Shown: one piece after another, positions 1-7,891 of the stretch
Position numbering within the stretch: the first letter of the stretch is position 1
Layout of the letters: every line of letters starts with the position of its first letter
Assembly (NCBI RefSeq): GCF_009796745.1
Contig: NZ_CP047024.1
Coordinates: forward strand, 4,650,001 to 4,714,000
Length of the DNA: 64,000 bases
Direction of reading: 5' to 3'
DNA from: Paraglaciecola sp. L1A13
Lineage (GTDB): Bacteria; Pseudomonadota; Gammaproteobacteria; Enterobacterales; Alteromonadaceae
Translations under genes and position numbers: made by a program
The notes under the pieces: generated by a model
Told to the model about the DNA's origin: nothing
Seen by the model: only the letters and a program-made list of their open reading frames with translations
Databases searched by the model: none

Positions 1-411
1 ATTTATGCCTAAATCAAAGCTAACCAAGTCATTATCAAACAATTCATAATAAGCAATATAATCGGTGCTTACTAAGTCAAGATTAGTGTTAACGGTAGTA
101 TCAGCCGAAAATAGTTCACCACCATACGTCATACTCGAAGACAAAACGGTTTGTCCATTTGTATCTAGACCCGTACGTTGTAACTTAATATTCGGGACAA
201 AGGGCACTGGGTGCTCTAATGCAACATAAAAACTCCCTTTGGTTTCGTCGTCAAAGTTGAAGTCTACATTGTCATTACTATCTGAAAACCCGCCTGTGGT
301 CTCCATATCCCATGCCTGAGCGCCCGCGTATACGCCTAGTAACGTATCAGCCTGACTCGATAAACTCGTTAAGGCCATCGCCAGTACGCCGGCACAAAGA
401 GGTTTGTTCAT
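1..411 (-). CDS. TIGR04219-type outer membrane beta-barrel protein (3' end off window)
   Basis: The frame is open from an ATG at 411 to the left edge, giving 137 codons with no stop, so the C-terminus lies outside the window. The first ~21 residues are a signal peptide (MNKPLCAGVLAMALTSLSSQA). The mature part begins with a G-x-Y-x-G-x-Q-x-W stretch and continues with alternating aromatic and polar residues and Asp/Asn-rich turns, as in small outer-membrane barrels of the TIGR04219 family. AAGGA sits 7 nt before the ATG. It follows the DUF2333 gene by only 3 nt, so the two are probably one transcript. Function is unknown; the family call rests on the N-terminal pattern. Confidence 0.72.
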   Translation of the reverse strand, partial: MNKPLCAGVLAMALTSLSSQADTLLGVYAGAQAWDMETTGGFSDSNDNVDFNFDDETKGSFYVALEHPVPFVPNIKLQRTGLDTNGQTVLSSSMTYGGELFSADTTVNTNLDLVSTDYIAYYELFDNDLVSFDLGIN

Positions 412-414
412 GGT

Positions 415-1401
415 TTATCCTTGATTTAATAGTTCAGAAAGTTCAATTAGAGCAGCATTCGCTCGGGAAATATAGTTCGCCATAACTAAAGAGTGATTAG
501 CCAGCATGCCAAAGCCGCTACCATTTAATATCATAGGGCTGAAAATAGATTCTTGGGTCGACTCTAGCTCGCGAATAATCTGTTGAACGCTGACTCGTGC
601 ATTTTTCTTATCTAGTACATCAGCAAAATCTACTTCAACCGCTTTAAGAAAATGGATTAACGCCCAGCTTGCACCTCGCGCCTCATAGAAGTTGTCGTCT
701 AACTGAAACCAACTTGTTTGTTCACGCAACTCAGCGGCGGGAATATTATCTGCGCTACTGACTTTGGCGAAATTAGTATTGAGGCGGTCTTGGCCAACGC
801 TGACGCTTAACTTCTGTGACAGGCTACCCAAACGTTTTTCGATTTGTTTAACATAGTCTCTTAAGTTGTCCGCACGAGCATAAAATTGCGCGGTGCCTTC
901 GCGACTTGTAGATAAGCTAGAACGATATTGGTATAGCTTATCAATCGCATCCTGATACTGAGATTCGGCAGAGGGCAACAACCAGCTACGATGGTCAATA
1001 TTTAGCTTAGGTTGCGCATCAGTCAAAAATGGATTTTCGCTGGACTGGGATTGAGAGCGACTGATGTCTTTGCGCATAGATAATGCTAGATCTCGAGTCA
1101 TTTCTAATACCCCAAATTCCCAGCTCGGCATATTGTCCATAAAGAGGCTTGGGGGCATCACATCATTTGACAGATAACCACCTGATTTATTCAACAACGT
1201 TTCAATTACGGTAACTAAACTTGTCGTTAAGGTATACCCAGGCACAATTTTTTCATTATGCTGCTGCGCGTAACTCTGTGCTGTCTGGCGCGGATCGAAA
1301 GTTTCTGGTTCAAAACTCCAGTAAACAGCAATCAGCCAAAAAATAATAAAGAGTAGAGCTGCAATGCTAAGCAACCATTTTGGGGTTAGATATTTTTGCA
1401 T
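415..1401 (-). CDS. DUF2333 family inner-membrane protein
   Basis: About 328 residues with one membrane helix near residues 10-28 followed by a large soluble, helix-rich domain, so an anchored periplasmic or cytoplasmic protein. The conserved DUF2333 features are visible: a YWSxEPxxF segment just after the helix, an early VPGYTLTTSL region, and an FLKAVEVDF-type helix towards the end. A GTG at 1407 is also in frame, but AGGAGGT lies 5-6 nt before the ATG at 1401 and overlaps the stop of the PCuAC gene, so 1401 is preferred. Function is unknown. It sits between a copper chaperone gene and an outer-membrane barrel gene, apparently in one operon. Confidence 0.85.
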   Translation of the reverse strand: MQKYLTPKWLLSIAALLFIIFWLIAVYWSFEPETFDPRQTAQSYAQQHNEKIVPGYTLTTSLVTVIETLLNKSGGYLSNDVMPPSLFMDNMPSWEFGVLEMTRDLALSMRKDISRSQSQSSENPFLTDAQPKLNIDHRSWLLPSAESQYQDAIDKLYQYRSSLSTSREGTAQFYARADNLRDYVKQIEKRLGSLSQKLSVSVGQDRLNTNFAKVSSADNIPAAELREQTSWFQLDDNFYEARGASWALIHFLKAVEVDFADVLDKKNARVSVQQIIRELESTQESIFSPMILNGSGFGMLANHSLVMANYISRANAALIELSELLNQG

Positions 1402-1410
1402 GTTCACCTC

Positions 1411-1854
1411 CTAGTGATGACTATGTTTTTTAGGCGAAGCGACGACTGCGTCGAAACTGATCTGTTGGTCATCTTCAGTTAACAAGATGAGTGTAACGAC
1501 TTGATCTTCTTTAAGAGGTTCTGTTAAACCGAAGAGCATCATATGTAATCCGCCCGGTGTAAAATTCACTATTTTTCCTGCAGGAACGACTATTGTATCT
1601 TGTTTTTCCATTCGCATAACATCACCATGCATAATGTGATTATGCAATTCAGCCTTATTAGCAATACCTGCTTGGGCGCCAACTAACGTTACGTTTTTAT
1701 CACTAATATTTTGTAGCGTAAAATATGCTGAGGTGTTGGGTACGCTTGGAGGCAACAATCTTACTGTCGCATCAGTGATATTTAGTTCAGCAAGAGCCGC
1801 GTTCGATATTAAAATCATTGCCATAGCGATTATACGTCTAACATTCACAAGCAT
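1411..1854 (-). CDS. PCu(A)C family periplasmic copper chaperone
   Basis: About 147 residues with a signal peptide ending in NAALA. The mature part shows the PCuAC signature: VPNTSAYF strand, H-N-H-I-M-H and MRM metal ligands, the VPAG..V.FTPGGLHMMLFGL segment, and a His-rich tail (KKHSHH). PCuAC proteins bind Cu(I) through Met and His and help deliver copper to cytochrome oxidase in the periplasm. An upstream in-frame ATG at 1866 exists, but GGAA 6 nt before 1854 supports the shorter start. No cytochrome oxidase genes are visible nearby, so delivery to oxidase here is inferred from the family. Confidence 0.87.
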   Translation of the reverse strand: MLVNVRRIIAMAMILISNAALAELNITDATVRLLPPSVPNTSAYFTLQNISDKNVTLVGAQAGIANKAELHNHIMHGDVMRMEKQDTIVVPAGKIVNFTPGGLHMMLFGLTEPLKEDQVVTLILLTEDDQQISFDAVVASPKKHSHH

Positions 1855-1965
1855 CTGCAATTCCATTTTAAATAAATCAGAACGGAATTATTCAGCAAAT
1901 CTGTTAAATATGCTACCCATTCCCACTCATGTTAGATCATGTCTGAGACTTATTTTCGATGCGCA

Positions 1966-2310
1966 CTACCGGTAATGATCTTCTCGCGTCTTGCCTTTGA
2001 GCGCCCAAACTATTATGACCGCTGCAAGTAGTATCGGCCAAATACTGCTTAAACCAGCAAAGACTAATGCCCCTAAAATAGCAAATAAGGTAAAGCCTAT
2101 TGCGGCGACGACACTTAATGCCACAGCGAAGCCCACCATCACGAGCACAACACCCACCGCCACCAATATAGCGAGAGAGGTCATAGGCTCAACGAAACTA
2201 TCATCAAGTTGCACCCGTATATCGAGTAAATCAGATGCCGCATACCCAAGGCTGTAGGTAATTAAAATAGCGATAAGCACCGCTAACGCTAAGTTTTTCA
2301 ACACATTCAT
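1966..2310 (-). CDS. small membrane protein of the psp operon
   Basis: 114 residues, mostly hydrophobic: one N-terminal helix (residues ~5-24), a short acidic loop (DLLDIRVQLDD), two or three further helices, and a basic tail (KGKTREDHYR). The ATG at 2310 overlaps the TGA of pspC (ATGA), indicating translational coupling. A longer reading frame starting at 2535 exists only because it runs through pspC in another phase. I do not recognise the family; it occupies the place where some bacteria have PspB, PspD or PspG. A role in membrane stress is inferred from operon position only. Confidence 0.75.
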   Translation of the reverse strand: MNVLKNLALAVLIAILITYSLGYAASDLLDIRVQLDDSFVEPMTSLAILVAVGVVLVMVGFAVALSVVAAIGFTLFAILGALVFAGLSSIWPILLAAVIIVWALKGKTREDHYR

Positions 2311-2510
2311 GAGCGTGTTGGCAACAATACAACGGCCATAGCATAGGCGACTGCCGTTGCAACTGGCAGCAATAATAGACATGCAATTGCTGCTACTCTT
2401 ATAGCCCACCTGGGCTGACCCCAGTGCTTGGCTAGCCCAGCACAGACACCAGAAACTTTCGCGTGTAACGTATCGCGATGTAAGCGATTCACATTTATGT
2501 ATTCTCTCAT
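2307..2510 (-). CDS. pspC: PspC domain protein, minimal
   Basis: 67 residues consisting of little more than a PspC domain: a short basic N-terminus, the conserved SGVCAGLAKHWG motif, then W-A-I-R-V and one hydrophobic helix ending VVLLPTRS. PspC senses or relays inner-membrane stress and recruits PspA. The canonical enterobacterial protein is about 120 residues with a C-terminal leucine-zipper part that is absent here. It lies between pspA and the coupled membrane-protein gene, and no pspB is present. Confidence 0.85.
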   Translation of the reverse strand: MREYINVNRLHRDTLHAKVSGVCAGLAKHWGQPRWAIRVAAIACLLLLPVATAVAYAMAVVLLPTRS

Positions 2511-2581
2511 ATTGCTCTCCTAATATAAGCTGCACCGTATAAATAGTTATACGGTGCTAAGTTCTTGCTAATAGTTATTTA

Positions 2582-3241
2582 CTAAGCAACATTTTTACGC
2601 AGTTCAGCAAGCTGCCTTTCAATGTCATCACTCGCTTCAAGTTGCGTCAGCTCAGTCGTCAGGTTCTTTGATTCGCTAACTAGGTCAAACGCATCGACTT
2701 GTGCCTCTAAGTCATCAATTCGACGTTCATATTGATCGAACTTCACGATAGCGCTGTCGACCTTGTCACAGCCGCCGGTGCTTTTAAGTTTCAAACGCGC
2801 ACCTAGAGTACGGTGTTTAATTAATAAACTTTTTTGTTTTATTTTCGCTTCGATGAGCTTCTCATTTAATTTACTACTGTCATTCTGCAATGTTTCAATC
2901 GACTCTTGCACATCGCTCAACTGTCCATGCAATCCTTTTAGTGCAGCATCAACACGTTGCTTTTCAGCGAGGGCAGCTCGAGCAAGATCTTCACGCCCTT
3001 TGGTTAATGCTATTGCAGCTTTATTTTGCCAATTTTCGCTTTCAACGTTCAGCTTACTCATATTGCGCTCGATGTGTTTTTTATCGGCCAATACCGTGGC
3101 GGCCACAGAACGCACTTCCACTAGGGTATCTTGCATTTCTAAAATCAGCTGCTTAATCATTTTTTCAGGATCTTCAGCCTTATCGAGTAGTGCATTAATA
3201 TTCGACTGTACTATGTCTGACACTCTAGAAATGATTCCCAT
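2582..3241 (-). CDS. pspA: Phage shock protein A (PspA/IM30 family)
   Basis: 219 residues, almost entirely helical coiled coil, starting with the PspA amphipathic membrane-binding helix (MGIISRVSDIVQSNINALLD) followed by EDPEKMIKQLILEMQD. PspA binds stressed inner membrane, helps preserve proton-motive force, and in classical systems inhibits the activator PspF. An in-frame ATG 33 nt upstream is disfavoured because the family begins MGI-S and GGAG lies 8-9 nt before 3241. First gene of a minus-strand operon with pspC and a small membrane protein. A sigma-54-like promoter and two palindromic sites lie upstream. pspF itself is not in the window. Confidence 0.93.
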   Translation of the reverse strand: MGIISRVSDIVQSNINALLDKAEDPEKMIKQLILEMQDTLVEVRSVAATVLADKKHIERNMSKLNVESENWQNKAAIALTKGREDLARAALAEKQRVDAALKGLHGQLSDVQESIETLQNDSSKLNEKLIEAKIKQKSLLIKHRTLGARLKLKSTGGCDKVDSAIVKFDQYERRIDDLEAQVDAFDLVSESKNLTTELTQLEASDDIERQLAELRKNVA

Positions 3242-3330
3242 GATGATTCTCCACTTGGTTAGGTTCTTCGCCACTATATTGGCGTTATCAAAGTAGGTTT
3301 ATCTGTATTAGATGCCACCTATTATCTATT

Positions 3331-3352
3331 GCTATTTACAAGTGTTATGCCA
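3331..3352 (-). promoter_or_regulatory. sigma-54-type promoter for pspA
   Basis: On the minus strand the sequence reads TGGCATAACACTTGTA, matching the -24/-12 pattern TGGCAYR-N4-TTGCW. The GG and the G of the -12 box have the required 10-nt spacing; one mismatch falls in the -12 GC (GT here). Predicted transcription start is near 3326, about 85 nt before the pspA start. PspA operons are classically sigma-54/PspF dependent, which raises confidence beyond the motif alone. Confidence 0.62.
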
Positions 3353-3431
3353 ATCACTTAAGCAACTGTAAGCATCTGAAATTGAAGGTTATTTATTCGA
3401 TGAGTAATAGTAACGATATTTATATGCAGCA

Positions 3432-3478
3432 ATAAGTGGTTAAAACCACTAATTTCATTAGTGAAAAAAACCACTTTT
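3432..3478. promoter_or_regulatory. two tandem palindromic activator-like sites upstream of pspA
   Basis: Two 22-bp imperfect palindromes at 3432-3453 and 3457-3478 share 16 of 22 positions (pattern ATnAGTG-N3-AAAACCACTnnT) and start 25 bp apart. They lie about 105-150 bp upstream of the predicted sigma-54 start for pspA, where an enhancer-binding protein such as PspF would sit. The half-sites also allow alternative hairpins. The rest of 3242-3591, between pspA and the divergent acyl carrier protein gene, shows nothing else clear. Identity as PspF sites is inference. Confidence 0.45.
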
Positions 3479-3591
3479 AGAGAATGAAATATAGCCATTA
3501 ATTGGAAATTAAGGATTGCAGGAGGTCGTTTCTTGAACGTATTATGATTAATGACTGAACAATCGTTTAACTCACGCTAAGGAATAAGCAT

Positions 3592-3885
3592 ATGACCCAT
3601 AACGAAATACAATCTCTAGTCTTGGCAGCAATTGAACTGACAAACCAATCACGAGAAGACGCGGAACAAGTTCCCGTATCGATTGACACTCCATTATTCG
3701 GTAGACAAGGATATCTAGACTCTATGGGGTTAGTTGCACTACTCATCGACATTGAAGATATGCTGCAAGACCAAGATATAAATGTATCCTTAAGTGACGA
3801 GCGAGCAATGTCAGCGGCAAACAGTCCTTTTAAGAACGTCAGTTCACTCGTTGAGCATATTGATCACTTGTTAAAAGGGGAATAG
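3592..3885 (+). CDS. Acyl carrier protein
   Basis: 97 residues with the acyl/peptidyl carrier fold. The phosphopantetheine attachment site is GYLDSMGLVALLIDIE, with Ser44 as the predicted prosthetic-group site and the following helix II acidic as usual for partner docking. It is slightly longer than housekeeping AcpP and has a different sequence, so it is probably dedicated to this pathway. It is first in a five-gene plus-strand cluster; the SDR gene starts 5 nt after its stop. It likely carries the acyl group activated by the ligase at 4582 and reduced by the SDR at 3890. Confidence 0.87.
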   Translation: MTHNEIQSLVLAAIELTNQSREDAEQVPVSIDTPLFGRQGYLDSMGLVALLIDIEDMLQDQDINVSLSDERAMSAANSPFKNVSSLVEHIDHLLKGE

Positions 3886-3889
3886 CCCC

Positions 3890-4585
3890 ATGCAACACAT
3901 ATTGGTTACAGGAGCAAGCCGTGGGCTTGGTTTAGCTATTGTGCAGCATCTATTAGCTCAGGGGCATTTGGTTATTGGGTGCTCTAGAAGTACGAGTGAA
4001 GTTTCACACCCCAATTACCATCACTTTGAAGCCAACGTTGCAATCGAAGAGCACGTTCAAGAACTATTTATTAAAATCCGAAAAGCCTTCAAATATATAG
4101 ATGTGTTAATAAACAATGCTGGCGTTGCTCGAATGAATGCGTTTGCACTTACCCCCTTCAAAAATATGCGTGAAACCATGGACGTCAATTATGCAGGCAC
4201 GTTTATGTGCAGTCAGAAAGCAATTAGCTTGCTCAGAAAGTCGCCCAATCCGCGAATTATAAATATGAGCACAGTTGCAGTTCCCATGAATTTGCAAGGT
4301 GAAGCTGCATACGCAGCCTCAAAAAGTGCCGTTGAATCTCTTACTCGAGTGATTGCTAAAGAACTCAGTACATTTAATATTACGTGCAATGCCATCGGCC
4401 CATCACCTATCGCTACTGATTTAATTAGCGGTGTTAGCGAAGAAAAAATTTCACGTTTAGTAGAGCAGCAATCTATACAAAAAATGGCAAAACCAGAGGA
4501 TGTACTGAACCTGGTCGACTTTTTCATGAAGCCCCAGAGCAACATGATTACCGGGCAGATAATTTATCTAGGAGGGATATCATGA
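3890..4585 (+). CDS. SDR family oxidoreductase, 3-oxoacyl-ACP reductase-like
   Basis: 231 residues, a classical short-chain dehydrogenase: TGASRGLG nucleotide-binding loop at 7-14, NNAG at 75-78, and catalytic Ser127, Tyr141, Lys145 (YAASK). C-terminal NAIGPSPIATDL and TGQIIYLGG segments match FabG-like enzymes. TGAS followed by Arg at the end of the first strand suggests NADPH preference. The probable substrate is a 3-oxoacyl group on the neighbouring carrier protein, giving a 3-hydroxyacyl group; this is inferred from context. Its last four bases overlap the start of the ligase gene (ATGA), so the two are translationally coupled. Confidence 0.87.
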   Translation: MQHILVTGASRGLGLAIVQHLLAQGHLVIGCSRSTSEVSHPNYHHFEANVAIEEHVQELFIKIRKAFKYIDVLINNAGVARMNAFALTPFKNMRETMDVNYAGTFMCSQKAISLLRKSPNPRIINMSTVAVPMNLQGEAAYAASKSAVESLTRVIAKELSTFNITCNAIGPSPIATDLISGVSEEKISRLVEQQSIQKMAKPEDVLNLVDFFMKPQSNMITGQIIYLGGIS

Positions 4586-5925
4586 CAGTGCAATTTCTAT
4601 TAGACAAAATGTCTGAACTCGAAACCCAAGAGGCAGTTGCGGTTGGCAGCAATATTATTACTTACGGTGAATTATTAGAAAAATACCATAACTGGTTGGA
4701 CTGGATAGCAACGGAAAATATAAGACCAGGTGAGGTGGTCAGCATCAAGTCTGACTATTGTGCAGAAAGTATCTCTTTATTTTTAGCATTGACCCATAAC
4801 CGCAATATAATTGTGCCGCTTTCCAATGATTCGAAGGCGCATTTTGAAACCTTCTGCGATATAGCTCAAAATCAATATGATATTATTGTCAGTGAAAACG
4901 ACACTCAGCTAATAAGAACAAATAACCGGCCAGCACACCCTTTATACGATGTACTACGAGAAAAAAACCACCCTGGGCTGGTATTATTTTCTTCTGGCTC
5001 GACGGGTAAAAGTAAAGCGATATTTCATGATCTGTCACAACTGCTAAATAAATTTACCGTGCCAAGAAAAATGATGCGTACGCTAGCATTTTTGCAGTTT
5101 GACCATATTGGTGGAGTGAACACACTACTATACACATTGGCTAATGGGGGCACCGCAGTGGTGCCGTCTCACCGCACGCCAGAGTCGGTTTGCCAGGCCA
5201 TTGAAAAACACAAGGTGGAAGTACTACCTACGTCACCTACATTTCTCAACCTGCTTTTATTATCTGGCGCCGCCGATAATGTTGATTTAAGTTCCCTCAA
5301 ACTCATTACCTACGGGACTGAGACCATGCCTGATAGCACGCTAACAGCTATAACGACTAGGTTCCCGGAAACTAAACTATTGCAAACATATGGGCTGTCA
5401 GAAGTCGGTATATTACGCTCTAAATCTAGAGACTCTAAATCACTCTGGGTAAAGGTCGGTGGCGCAGAATTTGAGACAAAAATAGTCGATGGTCGTCTTT
5501 GGATAAAATCTGAGTCAGCGATGCTTGGTTACCTGAATGCCCCGTCGCCATTCGATGAGGATGGTTTTTTGGACACTGGCGATCAAGTTGAGCAAGATGG
5601 GGAGTGGCTTAAAATACTTGGCAGACAAAGTGAAATCATCAACGTTGGCGGTGAAAAAGTCTACCCTGCTGAGGTGGAAAGTGTTGTGCTAGATATGCCA
5701 GGTGTCGAAGATGCAGCTGTGTATTCTTTACCACACACGATTACGGGGATGATTGTGGCCATAGAAGTTAAACTCAGTACTGATGAGACGTTAACGGAAT
5801 TCAAAGTTAGATTGAGACGGCATTGCGAAGGTCTTTTACAGGCCTACAAAATTCCTAAAAAAATAACGCTGATTGATAGCTATACTCATAATGCACGGTT
5901 CAAAAGGATGCGCAAACGCTCTTAA
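4582..5925 (+). CDS. Short AMP-forming acyl ligase (class I adenylate-forming enzyme)
   Basis: 447 residues, shorter than the usual 500-550. The phosphate-binding motif SSGSTGKSK is at 137-145; a YGLSE motif, the ribose-binding DTGD and the hinge region GRQSEIINVGGEKVYPAEVE follow. The C-terminal catalytic lysine region (NARFKRMRK) is present, so both subdomains are there. Such enzymes adenylate a carboxylic acid and pass it to CoA or a carrier-protein thiol. With a carrier protein two genes upstream, direct loading of that carrier is the natural reading. The substrate cannot be told from sequence. Overlaps the SDR stop by 4 nt. Confidence 0.87.
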   Translation: MTVQFLLDKMSELETQEAVAVGSNIITYGELLEKYHNWLDWIATENIRPGEVVSIKSDYCAESISLFLALTHNRNIIVPLSNDSKAHFETFCDIAQNQYDIIVSENDTQLIRTNNRPAHPLYDVLREKNHPGLVLFSSGSTGKSKAIFHDLSQLLNKFTVPRKMMRTLAFLQFDHIGGVNTLLYTLANGGTAVVPSHRTPESVCQAIEKHKVEVLPTSPTFLNLLLLSGAADNVDLSSLKLITYGTETMPDSTLTAITTRFPETKLLQTYGLSEVGILRSKSRDSKSLWVKVGGAEFETKIVDGRLWIKSESAMLGYLNAPSPFDEDGFLDTGDQVEQDGEWLKILGRQSEIINVGGEKVYPAEVESVVLDMPGVEDAAVYSLPHTITGMIVAIEVKLSTDETLTEFKVRLRRHCEGLLQAYKIPKKITLIDSYTHNARFKRMRKRS

Positions 5926-5976
5926 CCAATTTGCCACAAATTGAATCGGAGCTACTCGTAATTAAGGATATTTACT

Positions 5977-6627
5977 ATGTACCACGCACTTAAATTATTT
6001 ATAAACCGCTTATGTCAATTATTAGTGTTACCCATGGCAATCACCTGTTGGTTAGAGTCTTCATTAAGTAAGCATTCAGAGGCCATTTTTTCCTTCTGGA
6101 CTCACCTATTCTCCATATTGCCAGGACTGCCAGGCGTGTTCTTACGTAGGGCATTTTATTCTTTAACTCTGGAAAAGTGCTCTTTAAATAGTTTTATAGG
6201 CTTTGGCACAATATTCGCGCACCGCAGTACGGTAGTAGAGGACAACGTATACACCGGCATATACTGTTCTATAGGTTCAGCGCATTTAGGGAAGAATTGC
6301 CTAATAGGCAGCCATTCAAGCTTACTCAGCGGTAACACCCAACATTTGCGTAACGACGAAAGTGGAGAATGGATGCCTTTCTCGTCAAGCAATATTAATC
6401 GCATAAATATCGCCGAAAATGTATGGGTTGGAGAGGGTGCAATAATACTAGCTAGCGTTGGAAAAGGCTCACTGGTGGCAGCGGGAGCCGTGGTTAACAC
6501 CAATGTAAAAGCGAATGTTGTGGTCGCTGGTAACCCTGCAAGATTTGTTAAAAGCTTCGCGCCAACGGCAACTGAAGAAGCAACTGCCACAGAACTAAAG
6601 AACCCAGCCTTAAAATCACAGGCTTAA
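5977..6627 (+). CDS. Hexapeptide-repeat (left-handed beta-helix) acyltransferase
   Basis: 216 residues: a hydrophobic N-terminal part (residues ~5-55) that may sit on the membrane, then imperfect hexapeptide repeats (IGFGTIFAH, VYTGIYCSIGSAH, NCLIGSHSSLLSG, NVWVGEGAIILASVG, VAAGAVVN) ending in the typical VVAGNPARFVKSF. LbH enzymes transfer acetyl or longer acyl groups from CoA or ACP to sugars and amino acids. The cluster suggests an acyl-ACP donor, as for LpxA-like enzymes. The hydrophobic N-terminus is unusual for a soluble sugar acetyltransferase. The ribosome-binding site AAGGA precedes the ATG. Confidence 0.82.
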   Translation: MYHALKLFINRLCQLLVLPMAITCWLESSLSKHSEAIFSFWTHLFSILPGLPGVFLRRAFYSLTLEKCSLNSFIGFGTIFAHRSTVVEDNVYTGIYCSIGSAHLGKNCLIGSHSSLLSGNTQHLRNDESGEWMPFSSSNINRINIAENVWVGEGAIILASVGKGSLVAAGAVVNTNVKANVVVAGNPARFVKSFAPTATEEATATELKNPALKSQA

Positions 6628-6642
6628 CGCTGAGGAAATAAT

Positions 6643-7692
6643 ATGAAACGTTGCGACTTCGTCGATTGGATGAAAGCGGTTGGTATGTTTTTAATCGTTT
6701 TTGGGCATTTTTTTGGTGATCCATTTGATCAATTTACCCAGCCAGTTTATCCGAAGCAACTAGGTGTAGCGATGTTTGTCTTCATTATGGGCTGGGGGCT
6801 GGGCAAAGCGACCGGCCCTAGGTACCAAGTTAGCTATAATCGTTTATTTCCAATGTTTTTCTGGGGAATTGTCATTGCGCTATTTATTAGCGTAATCAGT
6901 TATTTTGTCATCAACGATATTTCTGAGAGTAATTACGCACCGTTTGTGTTCGGCATTAATGTCATTTTTAATTTTTTTCCTGCCAATCCCACCACATGGT
7001 TTATCGGTACGTATTTTCATATTATTTTGCTTTGGGCACTGGTTCTATACCGTATTAAGGTAACCCCTTTGATACTTATATTAAGTCTAATAGTAGAAAT
7101 TCTAACACGCAGTTATTTTATTCATGACCATTCCACTTTTATAGCTTACATGTCATTACCGAATTGGCTCACGCTATTTATGCTCGGTATGTATATGTGC
7201 CAACAGAAAGATCAAGACAGTTCCAAAGGTTTAATTCTAGGCGTAATTGCTTGGGCAACATTCATAATTCTTTGGGCTGTAATATTAAATGAGATAAATG
7301 TTACACGCCGCTTTCCGTTTAAAAATATTCAAGTTAGCACTGATTTGATGAATGCGCTGTACACATCTATTGCAGTTTCAATCGTTTATTTATGTAATAC
7401 AATCTTTAGTATTGTGGTGTTTAGTCGCATGAAAGCTGGGCGTATCGTGCGCTTTTTTTCACGTAACACGATCATTGTTTTCATAGGACATATGCCTCTT
7501 TACTTTGTAATAGAGCCAATTGTCAATTTGGTATTCTCTACTGGCTGGCCCAAGCGCTTATGCATTGTGCTAATTATGTATATCGGGCTTTCTTGGGTGT
7601 CTGAAATATTATGTAAAGCGATTAAAGTGGATGAAATAAAAAAATGGGGATGGGGTAAGTTAGTTCATTGGATGCCAATGATTGCTAAGTAA
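6643..7692 (+). CDS. Acyltransferase-3 family membrane protein
   Basis: 349 residues with about ten predicted membrane helices. The start (MKRCDFVDWMKAVGMFLIVFGHFFG) carries the D-x-x-K-A-x-x-x-x-x-I-x-x-x-H-x pattern of acyltransferase-3 (OafA/fucose O-acetylase-like) proteins, with the conserved His in VFGHF. These proteins O-acylate polysaccharides, peptidoglycan or small molecules across the inner membrane. It is last in the five-gene cassette, 15 nt after the hexapeptide acyltransferase, so it may move the cassette's acyl group to an extracytoplasmic acceptor. The acceptor is not identifiable, since no glycosyltransferases or polymerases flank the cluster. Confidence 0.83.
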   Translation: MKRCDFVDWMKAVGMFLIVFGHFFGDPFDQFTQPVYPKQLGVAMFVFIMGWGLGKATGPRYQVSYNRLFPMFFWGIVIALFISVISYFVINDISESNYAPFVFGINVIFNFFPANPTTWFIGTYFHIILLWALVLYRIKVTPLILILSLIVEILTRSYFIHDHSTFIAYMSLPNWLTLFMLGMYMCQQKDQDSSKGLILGVIAWATFIILWAVILNEINVTRRFPFKNIQVSTDLMNALYTSIAVSIVYLCNTIFSIVVFSRMKAGRIVRFFSRNTIIVFIGHMPLYFVIEPIVNLVFSTGWPKRLCIVLIMYIGLSWVSEILCKAIKVDEIKKWGWGKLVHWMPMIAK

Positions 7693-7723
7693 ATTATCTT
7701 CAACAATATTACAGCGATCAATA

Positions 7724-7888
7724 CTACAAAGAGTGACCGCTATTTATATTTGAAACTGTAAAGCCCAAAGCTACTGCCTTGTTTTCCTGCAGGTAGGCAA
7801 CGACTGAAAACAAAATTACACCCGCTAAATAAGCGACCACTGGTGCGAGTAAAAGCGTAATAAGGGCATGATGATCAAACATATTCAT
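7724..7888 (-). CDS. 54-residue small membrane protein
   Basis: Short reading frame: ATG at 7888, TAG at 7724, with TAGGAT a few nt upstream on the minus strand, a good ribosome-binding site. The product starts MNMFDHHALI, has one strongly hydrophobic helix (~residues 9-32, LLLAPVVAYLAGVILFSVVAYL) and a short polar tail. It begins 4 nt after the stop of the exported-protein gene at 7892, so the two look like an operon. No family recognised. The codon pattern and ribosome-binding site favour a real gene, but it is short enough to be chance. Confidence 0.5.
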   Translation of the reverse strand: MNMFDHHALITLLLAPVVAYLAGVILFSVVAYLQENKAVALGFTVSNINSGHSL

Positions 7889-7891
7889 ATC

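Noticed and set aside
2763..3296. 177-codon plus-strand frame opposite pspA
   Set aside because: Antisense shadow of pspA; low-complexity Ser/Cys/Phe product with no family features and no ribosome-binding site.
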